The notes: generated by a model not told the origin, from the sequence alone. 64,000 bases of DNA from Ottowia testudinis (GCF_017498525.1 NZ_CP071796.1:3348001-3412000); one strand, 5' to 3'; positions 25,018-33,291 are shown, counted from the first letter of the stretch. A program made the numbers and translations.

Positions 25018-25358
25018 GCACGTCTGCGCTCATGGCCAAGGTCGACATGCCGACGCCGCCCCCCGGCGGTACGGCCGTGCCCGCCTGCTTCAATTCCCTG
25101 ATCACCGACGTGGCCAGCGCCAGCGCCGAGCCGCCGCGCACCGAGCTGGAGCAGCGCATCCTGTCCATGGCACGCGCCGTCCAGCACAAGCCGTTCCGCC
25201 GCTGGCCCGCATGGAGCACTGGCGAGCGCCTGATGGTCGCCCTGGTGCTCGACGACACCGCGGCCCTGAGTAACTTCGGCTTTCGCGTGCTTGAGGCTGT
25301 CGACCGCGTAGAGCTGACGCCAAACCAGCTGATGCGCATCGCGCGGGAGGTCTGCTGA
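25014..25358 (+). CDS. Phage protein of unknown function
   Basis: 114 residues, MSTSALMAKVDMPTPPPGGT. A helical C-terminal half (LEQRILSMARAVQHKPFRRW, ERLMVALVLDDTAALSNFGF) follows a Pro/Gly-rich start. It overlaps the genes on both sides (ATGA and TGATG), so it belongs to the operon led by the ribbon-helix-helix gene. No family recognised. Confidence 0.6.
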   Translation: MSTSALMAKVDMPTPPPGGTAVPACFNSLITDVASASAEPPRTELEQRILSMARAVQHKPFRRWPAWSTGERLMVALVLDDTAALSNFGFRVLEAVDRVELTPNQLMRIAREVC

Positions 25359-25531
25359 TGTTCAGCACCCTCCTCCGCCTGGCCGCCCTGCGTCGCAGCG
25401 CCGGCGGCAGCCACCTCGCCTCTTTGCGGTGGGCCGCTGGCCTGGTCTGGCGCAACGAACAAACCGCGCGCCGCCGGCGCCACCTTGATCGCCGCGCCGA
25501 AGTTGAGCGTGCCGCCCGTCAGCGTCTGTGA
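25358..25531 (+). CDS. Small basic phage protein
   Basis: 57 residues, MFSTLLRLAALRRSAGGSHL then ASLRWAAGLVWRNEQTARRR. It is very Arg-rich. Its start overlaps the preceding stop (TGATG), which is the main support. After it, 25532-25682 holds no gene I can support, only a short TAGCTGA stretch like the host dispersed repeat. Confidence 0.5.
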   Translation: MFSTLLRLAALRRSAGGSHLASLRWAAGLVWRNEQTARRRRHLDRRAEVERAARQRL

Positions 25532-25682
25532 CCTGACGCAGCAGCCCATCACTACAAAATAAATAGCTGACAGACCAATGACTACGTGGACAAGAGGCGT
25601 TTTTGACGCTCAAAATCAATCAGCTGGTGCCGGTGCAGCCTTGCGGCCCGCCATGATCGAGCGCTTGGCCTTGGACATCGCA

Positions 25683-25985
25683 TCACACCCGGCCCAGTTC
25701 CTGGCGGATGGTCTTGCGCACCACATCGGCCAGCGTTTGCCCTTGCGCGAATTGAGCAAGGGCTTCATTCATCAGCGTTTGGTAGCTGCCGCCCGTCAAC
25801 TCGGCGCGCGCCTTGAAAGCGGCCAGCGTGGCGTTGTCCACCCGCATGGTGATGCGCGACTTGCCCACCCGCGCACCGTGCTCGGCCTGCAAGCGCGCCA
25901 GCGCCGGCACCTTCGCCACGGGCAAGGCATCGGTGAAATCGAGATCGGCCAAGCGGGCGTAGTCAGGATCAGAATTGTTGGGCAT
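25683..25985 (-). CDS. brnA: BrnA-family antitoxin
   Basis: 100 residues. The C-terminal half has the BrnA pattern (KSRITMRVDNATLAAFKARA followed by ELTGGSYQTLMNEALAQFA), a ribbon-helix-helix that binds DNA and blocks the BrnT toxin. It overlaps the brnT 3' end by 17 bases, in the usual toxin-first order. The pair lies on the strand opposite to the flanking phage genes, as expected for cargo. Confidence 0.85.
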   Translation of the reverse strand: MPNNSDPDYARLADLDFTDALPVAKVPALARLQAEHGARVGKSRITMRVDNATLAAFKARAELTGGSYQTLMNEALAQFAQGQTLADVVRKTIRQELGRV

Positions 25986-26244
25986 AGCGCCTCCTTTGCG
26001 GTTGGTTGGCCTTCCAGGCCGAAATCAGGCGCGGGGTATCTCCGCGCAGCGTCCACACAACGACCAGCAGGCGCGCCTGCGCTCCCATGCCCAGCGTCAC
26101 GAAGCGCTGCTCGCCTTCGGCGTCCACGTCTTCACGGGTCAGCGCGTAGGGATCGAGCAGCACTTCCTTCGCCTCTTCAAAACCCACGCCATCGTGCCGC
26201 TGACGGTTGCTGGCATCTTTTTCCGGGTCGTACTCCACGTGCAT
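25969..26244 (-). CDS. brnT: BrnT-family toxin
   Basis: 91 residues from the ATG at 26242-26244. VEYDPEKDASNRQRHDGVGF, then EEAKEVLLDPYALTREDVDA and RFVTLGMGAQARLLVVVWTL are diagnostic of BrnT, a RelE-fold ribonuclease that stops translation. The longer frame from 26328 is rejected because it crosses the promoter. No Shine-Dalgarno sequence precedes the ATG, and the predicted transcription start is at or next to it, so the mRNA may be leaderless. Confidence 0.85.
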   Translation of the reverse strand: MHVEYDPEKDASNRQRHDGVGFEEAKEVLLDPYALTREDVDAEGEQRFVTLGMGAQARLLVVVWTLRGDTPRLISAWKANQPQRRRYAQQF

Positions 26245-26280
26245 ATGCACGATCGTATGCACACAAAGCCGGCTTGTCAA
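26239..26280 (-). promoter_or_regulatory. brnTA promoter with palindromic operator over the brnT start
   Basis: Minus strand: TTGACA at 26280-26275, exactly 17 bases, TACGAT at 26257-26252. A perfect 12-base palindrome, GTGCATATGCAC (26239-26250), covers the brnT ATG, and a second GTGCATA half-site overlaps the -10 element. This is a likely site for BrnA autorepression, placed where it would cover the transcription start. Confidence 0.6.
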
Positions 26281-26392
26281 ACCAATTCCTTGACAGCGCC
26301 CCTCAACCAGATCACTGCTTATGACCACCTTTCAACCCGCCCAAGTGCCGCGGCAAGCGCCTCAACTTTCATCCACCACCACAGGAGCTGAT

Positions 26393-26884
26393 ATGCCCAA
26401 TCCCACCCCCATCCTCACCGCCATTGATGCCCAGCACGTCAGCGTGCTCGACCTCTCCAAGGTGCCCACCGATACCCTGCTGCCCATCGTGCAGCGCGCC
26501 ATCGCCGTGGCTTACCAGTGGGGCAATGGCGACATCGATCCCGAATCGGCCGACACGCAGGAACTGCTTGATGGCCTGTCCACTGCCGTGAATGGGCTGG
26601 ACAGTTTGTATAAGCCCGTCGTTCCTGCAGCGGCCTACACCGTGGGCGGCAGCATGCTGGGCCACGGCACCTATCCCGTGTTGCGCAATGGCAAGGTCGA
26701 GCACGTCCGGCGCGACAAGCTCACCGAAACGGAGCTGGTCGCCGTTGAGCGCTGGCTCCAGCACCACGCCGACAGCACCGCACAGCATGCTGCCGAAATC
26801 ACCCGCCGCCGCCAGGAGCTTCTCGAGGACGCTGAAGCAAACCGTGGCTACGTGCCCGCGCCAGCGCCGGACTGGAGGCTGTGA
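26393..26884 (+). CDS. Phage protein of unknown function
   Basis: 163 residues from the ATG at 26393, which has ACAGGAG at good spacing; the frame opens earlier at 26321 without a ribosome site. MPNPTPILTAIDAQHVSVLD, VPTDTLLPIVQRAIAVAYQW. The C-terminal part is a helix with HHADSTAQHAAEITRRRQEL. It overlaps the next gene. I recognise no family. Confidence 0.6.
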   Translation: MPNPTPILTAIDAQHVSVLDLSKVPTDTLLPIVQRAIAVAYQWGNGDIDPESADTQELLDGLSTAVNGLDSLYKPVVPAAAYTVGGSMLGHGTYPVLRNGKVEHVRRDKLTETELVAVERWLQHHADSTAQHAAEITRRRQELLEDAEANRGYVPAPAPDWRL

Positions 26885-26886
26885 CC

Positions 26887-27549
26887 ATGCGCCGCGACAC
26901 CACCAATGCCGTGAGGCAGCCCAGCAAGAGCGAGATGCTGTTGCAGCTCGCCTTGGCTGCCTACCGGCCCAATCCTGCCGATGCCGAGGCTCAGGCAGCC
27001 CTGCGCAAAGGCTTTGAAGCCATCATCGAAGAACTGCGCCAGGTGGAAGGAGTCCCGGCCATCGCGATCGATGCGTTCTTCGAGGATGCCCAGGCCTGTG
27101 CTGGCATCGACGCCTTGATGATCCCCGCCGTGATGCTGGGCCAGGCACTCCCGGATGCCAACTTCCAAGCAGCCATTGTTCGCTCCGGCATGCTGGACGC
27201 GCCTCCGAAGCCGCCCAGCGTGCACCCGAAGTTCGTTGAAGCCGGCGAAGCGCTCATGGCGCTGAACGAGCACCACGGCGATGCAGTTCTTCACTCACCT
27301 AAGTACCAAAGCCTGTTCCATCAGATGCTCAAGTACGCCCCGCCGGAATTCATGCAGACCCTGCGCGAGGGCGCCAAGCAATTCGGCCTGCTGCCCGAGA
27401 CCAAGTTCGTCAACGATGTGGGCCAGCCCGTCTACACCTCAGCGCAGATCGCCGAGAAATTCGGCGTGCCGATCGAAGAGGTGGAGAAGTTCATCGATGA
27501 AAACGCGCCCGACATGCGAGAGGTCGGCAACGTGCATCAGGTGCAGTGA
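26887..27549 (+). CDS. Phage protein of unknown function with HTH-like C-terminus
   Basis: 220 residues from the ATG at 26887 (GGAGG eight bases upstream); a GTG at 26881 is the alternative. The C-terminal end reads TSAQIAEKFGVPIEEVEKFI, a pattern like a helix-turn-helix or a small helical recognition motif. The rest is helical without catalytic motifs. It is coupled to the 163-residue gene and sits between the two minus-strand cargo modules. Confidence 0.6.
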   Translation: MRRDTTNAVRQPSKSEMLLQLALAAYRPNPADAEAQAALRKGFEAIIEELRQVEGVPAIAIDAFFEDAQACAGIDALMIPAVMLGQALPDANFQAAIVRSGMLDAPPKPPSVHPKFVEAGEALMALNEHHGDAVLHSPKYQSLFHQMLKYAPPEFMQTLREGAKQFGLLPETKFVNDVGQPVYTSAQIAEKFGVPIEEVEKFIDENAPDMREVGNVHQVQ

Positions 27550-27611
27550 TGGAGCAGCACGACATGCGCATGGCGTCATGGTTCAGCGGCGGTGATAAAC
27601 CCGCGCTGCTG

Positions 27612-28190
27612 CTAACGAGGGAGAAAGTAACCCTTGATGCACACCGCGTCGCGCACGGCAATCTGGATGTGATTCTTGCTCCTGAACCCAGCGCCTGGGT
27701 AGGCTTCATCACCTTCATGGAAGCCCGAGCGCACGGTCTGGTAGGACGGCAGGCGTTGCTCTTCGCGAACGTTGTGAGCCTGCTCAATGACTGCCTTGTC
27801 CAGGTAGCGGAACAGTCGATCGCTGCTCTTGCCTTGATTCACCGGCATGTCGATGCCCAGCACCTTCATGTTGGTCGCAAGCACGTTGTGGGCGTCCCTC
27901 AACTCCTTGAGGGCTGGTTGGTCGAAAAGGTTGAGGCACAGACCAAGATCAATCACCGCGCCAATCACTGCGGGCTTCTTGTCCGAGATCTTTTTCCACT
28001 TCATGCGCTCAACAGCAAATGCATGGGCACGCTGTGGATCGTTTTCCCAAAAATAAATGCCGTCGCCAAGCCAGTCGTATGGGTTACGGCTGGCACCCAG
28101 GCTGGCTTTTGGGTCTGTCAAAACCTTGTGGACTGTCTCTTCATCTGTACCGTGGAATCCAAGCACCCAGCTCGGCAGCCGCTGATACAC
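27612..28190 (-). CDS. ADP-ribosyltransferase-like protein (putative toxin)
   Basis: 192 residues. GFHGT near the N-terminus (about 11-15) and YDWLGDGIYFWENDPQRAHA (about 38-57) resemble the nicotinamide-binding His and the aromatic/Gly strand of ADP-ribosyltransferase-like folds (DUF3990-type). The end (SKNHIQIAVRDAVCIKGYFL) fits the closing strand. The catalytic Glu of active enzymes is not clear; GFHEG near residue 155 is a candidate. It follows a small gene by three bases on the strand opposite to the phage genes. A toxin or phage-defence role is inferred. Confidence 0.55.
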   Translation of the reverse strand: MYQRLPSWVLGFHGTDEETVHKVLTDPKASLGASRNPYDWLGDGIYFWENDPQRAHAFAVERMKWKKISDKKPAVIGAVIDLGLCLNLFDQPALKELRDAHNVLATNMKVLGIDMPVNQGKSSDRLFRYLDKAVIEQAHNVREEQRLPSYQTVRSGFHEGDEAYPGAGFRSKNHIQIAVRDAVCIKGYFLPR

Positions 28191-28193
28191 GAC

Positions 28194-28445
28194 TCAACCA
28201 CCATAGTTTTTCGACAGCTTGCCACTTTTGTCCAGGATGCCCATTCGCACGTAGTAGGCGCGAAGTGCATCCTTGTCTTGCCGAAGTGCTGTCATCGACT
28301 GATTGACCGCTTCTCGCACCTGCGGATCGCTCAGCGTTTTGCTGACCAGTCTGCCGTTGACCAGCCACAGGCCGGACGAAAGCTTGCCCTTACGGCGCCT
28401 GATGGAAGGCGCCGTACCAAGATCGGCAAATTGTGCGTGGCCCAT
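28194..28445 (-). CDS. Small partner of the ADP-ribosyltransferase-like gene (putative antitoxin)
   Basis: 83 residues from the ATG at 28443-28445; an earlier ATG at 28481 with GGAAGTG upstream would add 12 residues and cannot be excluded. The C-terminal part (SDPQVREAVNQSMTALRQDK then DALRAYYVRMGILDKSGKLS) is helical. It precedes the transferase-like gene by three bases, the usual antitoxin-first layout. No DNA-binding motif is clear. Confidence 0.5.
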   Translation of the reverse strand: MGHAQFADLGTAPSIRRRKGKLSSGLWLVNGRLVSKTLSDPQVREAVNQSMTALRQDKDALRAYYVRMGILDKSGKLSKNYGG

Positions 28446-28589
28446 GGGGAAGTAGTGCAAAAAAGTGCTGTGAACACACATTGTGGCACTTCCGATGGGC
28501 GCGCGCATCGATGGCGCCGCAATTCACCGCTACGCCCAACGAAAAAATTGACCGGCAGGCTGCATAAGCAGCGCGCCACAAAAAGCGAA

Positions 28590-28615
28590 GCCCGACCAGC
28601 GCCAACCGGTCGGGC
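28590..28615. other. Hairpin between cargo module and 340-residue gene
   Basis: A perfect 8-bp stem, GCCCGACC (28590-28597) / GGTCGGGC (28608-28615), with a 10-base loop. On the minus strand it is followed by TTCGCTTTTTG, so it could terminate leftward transcription entering from the integrase side. On the plus strand it lies in the leader of the 340-residue gene. The rest of 28509-28689 shows no gene. Confidence 0.4.
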
Positions 28616-28689
28616 CTCTGTCGAAGAACGCCCTGCGTCAACGGGGCAAACCTCTTGATCCGCAACTTCCAGCGAAAGGAAATCAGACC

Positions 28690-29712
28690 ATGACCGACTT
28701 TACTGCAACCGCGCCTGAGCGTGCAACCACTGTCCCGCACGCTGACAACGCAACCCCTGCCGCCGCGCCTGCACCGGCCGCCCCAGAAGTCAGCCCCACG
28801 CTGATCGTGCTCAAGCTGCTGCCCAACGGTGCCAAGTTCAACGGCAACCGCATCACGCGCGCTCAAGAAGCGGGCTTCGACTGGTTGAAGGGCGACCGCG
28901 CCATTGGCCTGCGCTGCCCGGACACGGGCGAAGAGGTCGCCCGTCACGTCGCCCATGGCGGCCAGGAGGCCGTCGGCCAACTGAAAGAGATCAAGGTTCT
29001 TGTCGACCCCGAGCGTTGCCCATTGTGGATTGGTGCTGGAACCAAGCTGATCGAAAGCCTGGAGCGCTACGCCATCCTGATCAACGCGAGCATCTGCGAC
29101 GCCGCTGGAAGGGCGCTGTCGGAGGGTGAGCGCAACGAACTCGCCGAGCGGATCGACGCCACCATGCGTGCACGCTGGAAAGCCCTGAAGGCAGCTCGGA
29201 TGGTCACGCTGGCCAGCGGCGAACGCCGGGAGCTAAGCGATCTGTCGTTCGTACACACGGTGCGCCGGGAAGCAGGTTCGAAGAAACGATCGTGGCGCTA
29301 CGTTTGCTTCGACGCCGAGCCCATGCCCTGTCACAAAGGTCGCGCGCAAGGTTACAGGATGGCGCGCGAGATTATCGAATTTCACCGGACGCACAAGACC
29401 CTAGAACTGCCTGTGAAGCAGGTGATCCAGGCAGCTGGTTTGGCGTCAATCGATCACCCGCACGGTGACCTGGACAAAGACTCGATCGCAAACGTTGCCA
29501 GCGGCTTTTTAGCTGCGATCGAGACGCTGGTGCGCGTGGGCAGTCGCCACCTGAATATGGCTTGGCTGGAGCAGCGCATCGAGTACGAGGAAGCCGCACA
29601 TGTCGAATACGTCGCCGTGCTCGAAAAACAGAAGCGCGAGATGGTGGAGCGCCTGCGCAAAGGTCGTGAAGCCGCCAAGGCACGCCGCGCCAAGGAGGCA
29701 CGGAATGCATGA
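28690..29712 (+). CDS. Phage protein of unknown function
   Basis: 340 residues with AAAGGAAATC upstream. An Ala/Pro/Thr-rich N-terminus (about 1-35) is followed by LIVLKLLPNGAKFNGNRITR and a mixed alpha/beta region with paired Cys (CPDTGEE, CPLWIG). The last 50 residues are a strongly charged helix (AVLEKQKREMVERLRKGREA, AKARRAKEARN). It is the first gene of the block that ends with the integrase. No known family recognised; a DNA-associated role is possible from the basic C-terminus. Confidence 0.55.
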   Translation: MTDFTATAPERATTVPHADNATPAAAPAPAAPEVSPTLIVLKLLPNGAKFNGNRITRAQEAGFDWLKGDRAIGLRCPDTGEEVARHVAHGGQEAVGQLKEIKVLVDPERCPLWIGAGTKLIESLERYAILINASICDAAGRALSEGERNELAERIDATMRARWKALKAARMVTLASGERRELSDLSFVHTVRREAGSKKRSWRYVCFDAEPMPCHKGRAQGYRMAREIIEFHRTHKTLELPVKQVIQAAGLASIDHPHGDLDKDSIANVASGFLAAIETLVRVGSRHLNMAWLEQRIEYEEAAHVEYVAVLEKQKREMVERLRKGREAAKARRAKEARNA

Positions 29713-30112
29713 TGCGCCAACAAGCTGCCTTGAGCCCGGCCACGGTCGGGTGATCGACGCCCAGGCGTGGTACGAGGAGCACGAAGCACTCGCGTACCAA
29801 CTCCTGCACCTGGCCGTGAAGTCCGCGGTCCAGCCCAGCGCCGATGCCGGCCGCCAGGCTCAGGCCACCCATGCGGCGCTGCTCGACCACGCCCTGGAGA
29901 TCGCCGGGGTTCCGGCGCCTCGGGTGATGGCCAGGGACGGCGTGCACGTCATCCCCTACGAGCGGTTGGCAGAAGCGCGCGCCAAGGTGCGGATACTGGA
30001 GCAAGAGAACTCTGCGCTGCGCGCGCGACTCGCGCCGGCCGCACAGGCTGGGACCGCAGACGTCGCAGTGCGCAGGCTGCCTGCGGACGACACCGAAGGA
30101 GGAGACCCATGA
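29705..30112 (+). CDS. Phage protein with C-terminal coiled coil
   Basis: 135 residues from the ATG at 29705, with CAAGGAGG upstream and an 8-base overlap with the preceding gene. The middle is helical and Ala-rich and residues about 87-110 (RLAEARAKVRILEQENSALR) look like a leucine-zipper-like coiled coil. Function unknown; coupled on both sides. Confidence 0.6.
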   Translation: MHDAPTSCLEPGHGRVIDAQAWYEEHEALAYQLLHLAVKSAVQPSADAGRQAQATHAALLDHALEIAGVPAPRVMARDGVHVIPYERLAEARAKVRILEQENSALRARLAPAAQAGTADVAVRRLPADDTEGGDP

Positions 30113-30345
30113 GCGACCTCACGCTCTCCCCTGACGAGATCGCAGCCATCACGGGCTACCGGTCTTCAACGCGTCAGTTGAATCAGTTGCATGCACGCGG
30201 TTTCGTGCGCGCCTACATCGGCCCGCGTGGCGTGGTGCTGGAGCGCGCCCACTACGAAGCGGTGTGCCGGGGCGAGTACGACAAGCGACCCGAGCGCAAA
30301 GCCGCGAACCTGGACTTCCTGCGTGTGGGGCGAAGCGTCGCATGA
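30109..30345 (+). CDS. DUF4224-like protein
   Basis: 78 residues with GAAGGAGGAG before the ATG. LTLSPDEIAAITGYRSSTRQ and LNQLHARGFVRAYIGPRGVV match the DUF4224 family, small HTH-like proteins encoded next to phage integrases and possibly acting as excision factors. It overlaps the 135-residue gene and the integrase start by four bases each. Confidence 0.75.
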   Translation: MSDLTLSPDEIAAITGYRSSTRQLNQLHARGFVRAYIGPRGVVLERAHYEAVCRGEYDKRPERKAANLDFLRVGRSVA

Positions 30346-31433
30346 TCCGGCTGCGCGACAGGCCCGACGGCCTTCCGTTCCGCGTGTATGAGCGCCACGG
30401 CAAGCGCGTCTACAGCATCGGCTACAAGCTGCCGAACGGCCGGTGGGCCTGGCGCCTGAACTGCGACTCCGACGATGCCGCCGCGATCCGCGCGCTGCGC
30501 GCCGATGCGATCACCCGCGCCGCTCAGACCATGCGCCCCGAGCCGATCGGCAGCTTCGAGGCCTTGGTCAAGGGGTGGTTCCAATGGCAGGACGATCTCC
30601 CCATGTCGTCGGCAGACCGACGAGCCGAGTCGACGCTGCGCGAGAACCGCAACGAGGCGAAAAACCTGGTGCGCGCCTGGGGCACGTTCGAGCCGGTCGA
30701 CATCTCGAAGACGATGGGCTACGAGTATCTGGATGCCTGCGCCGCCACCCGGCCCGAGAAGGGCAACAAGGAGATGGCGCTGGCCAGCGTGATCCTCGAA
30801 TGGGGCGTCCGCAAGGGCTGGCTCAGCGAGAACCCATTGCGCGGCCTGCGCAAGAACCGGGTCAAGCGAACGCGCCGCTATGTCGAAGACGCCGATCTGG
30901 CACTGGCCGTCGAGGTCGGCCGGGCCGCGGGAGGCAGTCGACACATCGTCGCCCTTGCCCTCAAAACCGCATGGCTGTGCGTTCGCCGATCAGTGGAGGT
31001 CCGCTCCATCACGCGCGCCAGCATCACGGCAGACGGCATGGTGTGGGGAGACGGCAAGAACCACGACAAGCCGCCCGTGCTGATCGCCTGGTCGCCCGAG
31101 CTGCGCGCCACTATCGACGAAGCGTTGGCGATCAAGCGCAATCACGTCGCTGGCACGCTTTACCTGTTCGGCAACCTGCGCGGTCAGCCGTACACCAAGG
31201 GCGGCTGGAAGGCTGTTCTGGACGATCTGATGAAGGACTGCGAGGCAGAGGCAGAGAAGCGGAAGATCTGCTTCCAGCGGTTCAACCTGCAAGACTGCCG
31301 GCCGAAGGCGGTCAGCGACAAGCTGGAGCGCGGCGACACCGACACCAAGGATGCGGCTGGCCATACCACTGACAAGATGATCGGGCAGGTTTATGACCGC
31401 CGGAAAATGAAAAAGGCCACCCCAGCGGGGTAG
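30342..31433 (+). CDS. int: Phage tyrosine integrase
   Basis: 363 residues. The catalytic domain shows LCVRRSVEVRSIT (first Arg), FNLQDCRPKAVSDKL (second Arg) and AAGHTTDKMIGQVYDRRK (His and the Tyr nucleophile). At the place of the usual HxxR the sequence is QDCR, so the His is replaced by Gln. The N-terminal third has an arm-binding-like stretch (RVYSIGYKLPNGRWAWRLNC) and a core-binding helical region. It is the last prophage gene, 68 bases from tRNA-Asp, its likely target. Confidence 0.9.
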   Translation: MIRLRDRPDGLPFRVYERHGKRVYSIGYKLPNGRWAWRLNCDSDDAAAIRALRADAITRAAQTMRPEPIGSFEALVKGWFQWQDDLPMSSADRRAESTLRENRNEAKNLVRAWGTFEPVDISKTMGYEYLDACAATRPEKGNKEMALASVILEWGVRKGWLSENPLRGLRKNRVKRTRRYVEDADLALAVEVGRAAGGSRHIVALALKTAWLCVRRSVEVRSITRASITADGMVWGDGKNHDKPPVLIAWSPELRATIDEALAIKRNHVAGTLYLFGNLRGQPYTKGGWKAVLDDLMKDCEAEAEKRKICFQRFNLQDCRPKAVSDKLERGDTDTKDAAGHTTDKMIGQVYDRRKMKKATPAG

Positions 31434-31437
31434 CCTT
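31413..31437 (+). terminator. Intrinsic terminator at the integrase stop
   Basis: AAGGC-c-ACCCC / GGGGT-a-GCCTT forms a 10-pair stem with one mismatch and a 3-base loop, overlapping the int stop codon and followed by ATT. A second imperfect inverted repeat, TTGCTGCT (31448-31455) with AGCAGCAA (31481-31488), lies between it and the tRNA. Together they fill the gap and could stop transcription from either side. Confidence 0.6.
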
Positions 31438-31500
31438 ATTCCAAAGATTGCTGCTGAGATTCCAAAAATTCAAAATCTATAGCAGCAAACCTATACCTAA

Positions 31501-31577
31501 TGGCGGAGTGGACGGGACTCGAACCCGCGACCCCCGGCGTGACAGGCCGGTATTCTAACCGACTGAACTACCACTCC
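31501..31577 (-). tRNA. tRNA-Asp (GUC), prophage attachment site
   Basis: 77 bases with encoded CCA. Acceptor stem GGAGTGG/CCACTCC, anticodon loop CTGTCAC (GUC), T-loop GGTTCGAGTCC. Its 3' end faces the integrase, the usual geometry for a phage that integrates into a tRNA 3' end and restores it. The matching attL copy must lie left of the window. Confidence 0.95.
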
Positions 31578-31626
31578 GCGTCGGTAGCTGCGTTGCGGTT
31601 CTTGCGAACCCAAGTGCAGCCAAACT

Positions 31627-31702
31627 TGGCGACCCTACGGGGATTCGAACCCCGGTACTCACCGTGAAAGGGTGATGTCCTAGGCCTCTAGACGATAGGG
31701 TC
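31627..31702 (-). tRNA. tRNA-Glu (UUC)
   Basis: 76 bases with encoded CCA. Acceptor stem GACCCTA/TAGGGTC, anticodon loop CTTTCAC (UUC), T-arm GGGGTTCGAATCCCC. It is the middle gene of the Ala-Glu-Asp cluster. Confidence 0.95.
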
Positions 31703-31729
31703 AAAACCTAGAATCTTTTTCGACAACCT

Positions 31730-31805
<76 letters not shown>

Positions 31806-31840
31806 TCTCGGGTGTCGAGCCTTGAATTATATGCCGAAAT

Positions 31841-33247
31841 TCAAGCCGCTTGCAACCGTGTCACGACTTTTTCGCGACGGTGCAGCGCCAGCATCGCATC
31901 GACCGAGGGCGTCTGGGGCGTGCCCATGACCAGCACGCGCACCGGCATGGCCAGTTGCGGCATCTTCAGGCCGTGTTCCGACAACGTCTCCTTGATGACG
32001 CCGGCAATGGCGGGCGTGGTCCAGTCGATGGCGGCCAGCTTGCCGGCCAGCGTGGCGATGGCGGGCTTAACGGCCTCGGTCACATGCTTGGCCAAGTCTT
32101 CGGGCGAGGGCTGCACGTCGGCGTAATAGGCGCGCGCCCAGTCGGCCAGGGCCACGGTGGTGTCGCAGCGGTCCTTGAACAGGCCGCAGATGGCGGGCAG
32201 GCGCTCGTCGGGCGTGATCCCGCGCGCTTGCAGTTGCGCGGCGACCAGCGGCGCCAGCGCATCTTCGTCCATGGCCTTCAAATGCTGGGCGTTGACCCAG
32301 CGCAACTTGGCTTCGTCGAACTGCGCGGCGCTGCGGCCCAGGTGATCAAGGTCGAACCAGTCGAGGAACTGCACGCGGCTGAAGATTTCGTCGTCGCCAT
32401 GGCTCCAGCCCAGGCGCGCCAGGTAGTTGACCATGGCGTCGGGCAGAAAACCCTCGTCGCGGTATTGCGTGACGGGCTTGGCGCCGTTGCGCTTGCTCAT
32501 CTTTTCGCCCTGCTCGTTCAGCACGGTGGGCAGGTGGGCGAACACGGGCGGCTCGTGGCCCAGTGCGCGAAAGATGTTGATCTGGCGCGGCGTGTTGTTG
32601 ATGTGGTCGTCGCCACGTATCACGTGCGTGATGCGCATGTCGATGTCGTCCACCACGACGCAGAAGTTGTACGTGGGCGTGCCGTCCGGCCGCGCGATCA
32701 CCAGGTCGTCCAGCTCGTCGTTGCTGATCTCGATGCGGCCCTTGACCTTGTCGTCCCACGCCACCACGCCGCCCTGCGGGTTCTTGAAGCGCAGCACGGG
32801 CGGCACGCCTTCAGGCACGGGCGGCAGCGTTTTGCCGGCTTCAGGCCGCCAAGTGCCGTCGTAGCGCGGCTTCTGCTTGACGGCCATCTGGCGTTCGCGC
32901 AGAGCATCGAGTTCGGCCACGCTCATGTAGCAGGGGTAAACGTGACCGGCGGCCTGCAACTGCGCCAGAACTTCCTTGTAGCGCTCCATGCGCTGCATTT
33001 GATAGAACGGCCCTTCGTCGTGATCGAGCCCCAGCCAGGCCATGCCTTCAATGATCACGTCGACCGACGCCTGGGTGGAGCGCTCCAGGTCAGTGTCTTC
33101 GATGCGCAGGATGAAGTCGCCGCCCTGCGCGCGCGCGAAGGCCCATGGGTAGAGCGCCGAGCGGATGTTGCCAAGGTGGATGAAGCCGGTGGGCGATGGC
33201 GCAAAGCGCGTGCGCACACGTGGAGTGGTAACGGTGTTTTCAGTCAT
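31841..33247 (-). CDS. gltX: Glutamyl-tRNA synthetase
   Basis: 468 residues, the usual length. Class I signatures: [19 protein letters not shown] with the HIGH-type HLGN (about residues 24-27) and KMSKR in [11 protein letters not shown] (about 243-247). It charges tRNA-Glu with glutamate in the cytoplasm. The tRNA-Glu gene lies directly downstream. AGAGG precedes the start. Confidence 0.96.
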   Translation of the reverse strand: MTENTVTTPRVRTRFAPSPTGFIHLGNIRSALYPWAFARAQGGDFILRIEDTDLERSTQASVDVIIEGMAWLGLDHDEGPFYQMQRMERYKEVLAQLQAAGHVYPCYMSVAELDALRERQMAVKQKPRYDGTWRPEAGKTLPPVPEGVPPVLRFKNPQGGVVAWDDKVKGRIEISNDELDDLVIARPDGTPTYNFCVVVDDIDMRITHVIRGDDHINNTPRQINIFRALGHEPPVFAHLPTVLNEQGEKMSKRNGAKPVTQYRDEGFLPDAMVNYLARLGWSHGDDEIFSRVQFLDWFDLDHLGRSAAQFDEAKLRWVNAQHLKAMDEDALAPLVAAQLQARGITPDERLPAICGLFKDRCDTTVALADWARAYYADVQPSPEDLAKHVTEAVKPAIATLAGKLAAIDWTTPAIAGVIKETLSEHGLKMPQLAMPVRVLVMGTPQTPSVDAMLALHRREKVVTRLQAA

Positions 33248-33291
33248 TTTGGCCTCTGGCGCTTGTCTGACAAGCGCGAGCAGCTATCAAT

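Noticed and set aside
27546-28658. 370-codon plus-strand frame antisense to the ADP-ribosyltransferase-like module
   Set aside because: The minus-strand genes have recognisable motifs. At most the first 20 codons (MEQHDMRMASWFSGGDKPAL) could be a remnant of a phage gene.
33259-33290. Specific terminator between metZ and gltX
   Set aside because: The GCGCTTGTC hairpin has no T-run on the minus strand and matches the dispersed TAGCTGC repeat, so it is counted as a repeat copy.
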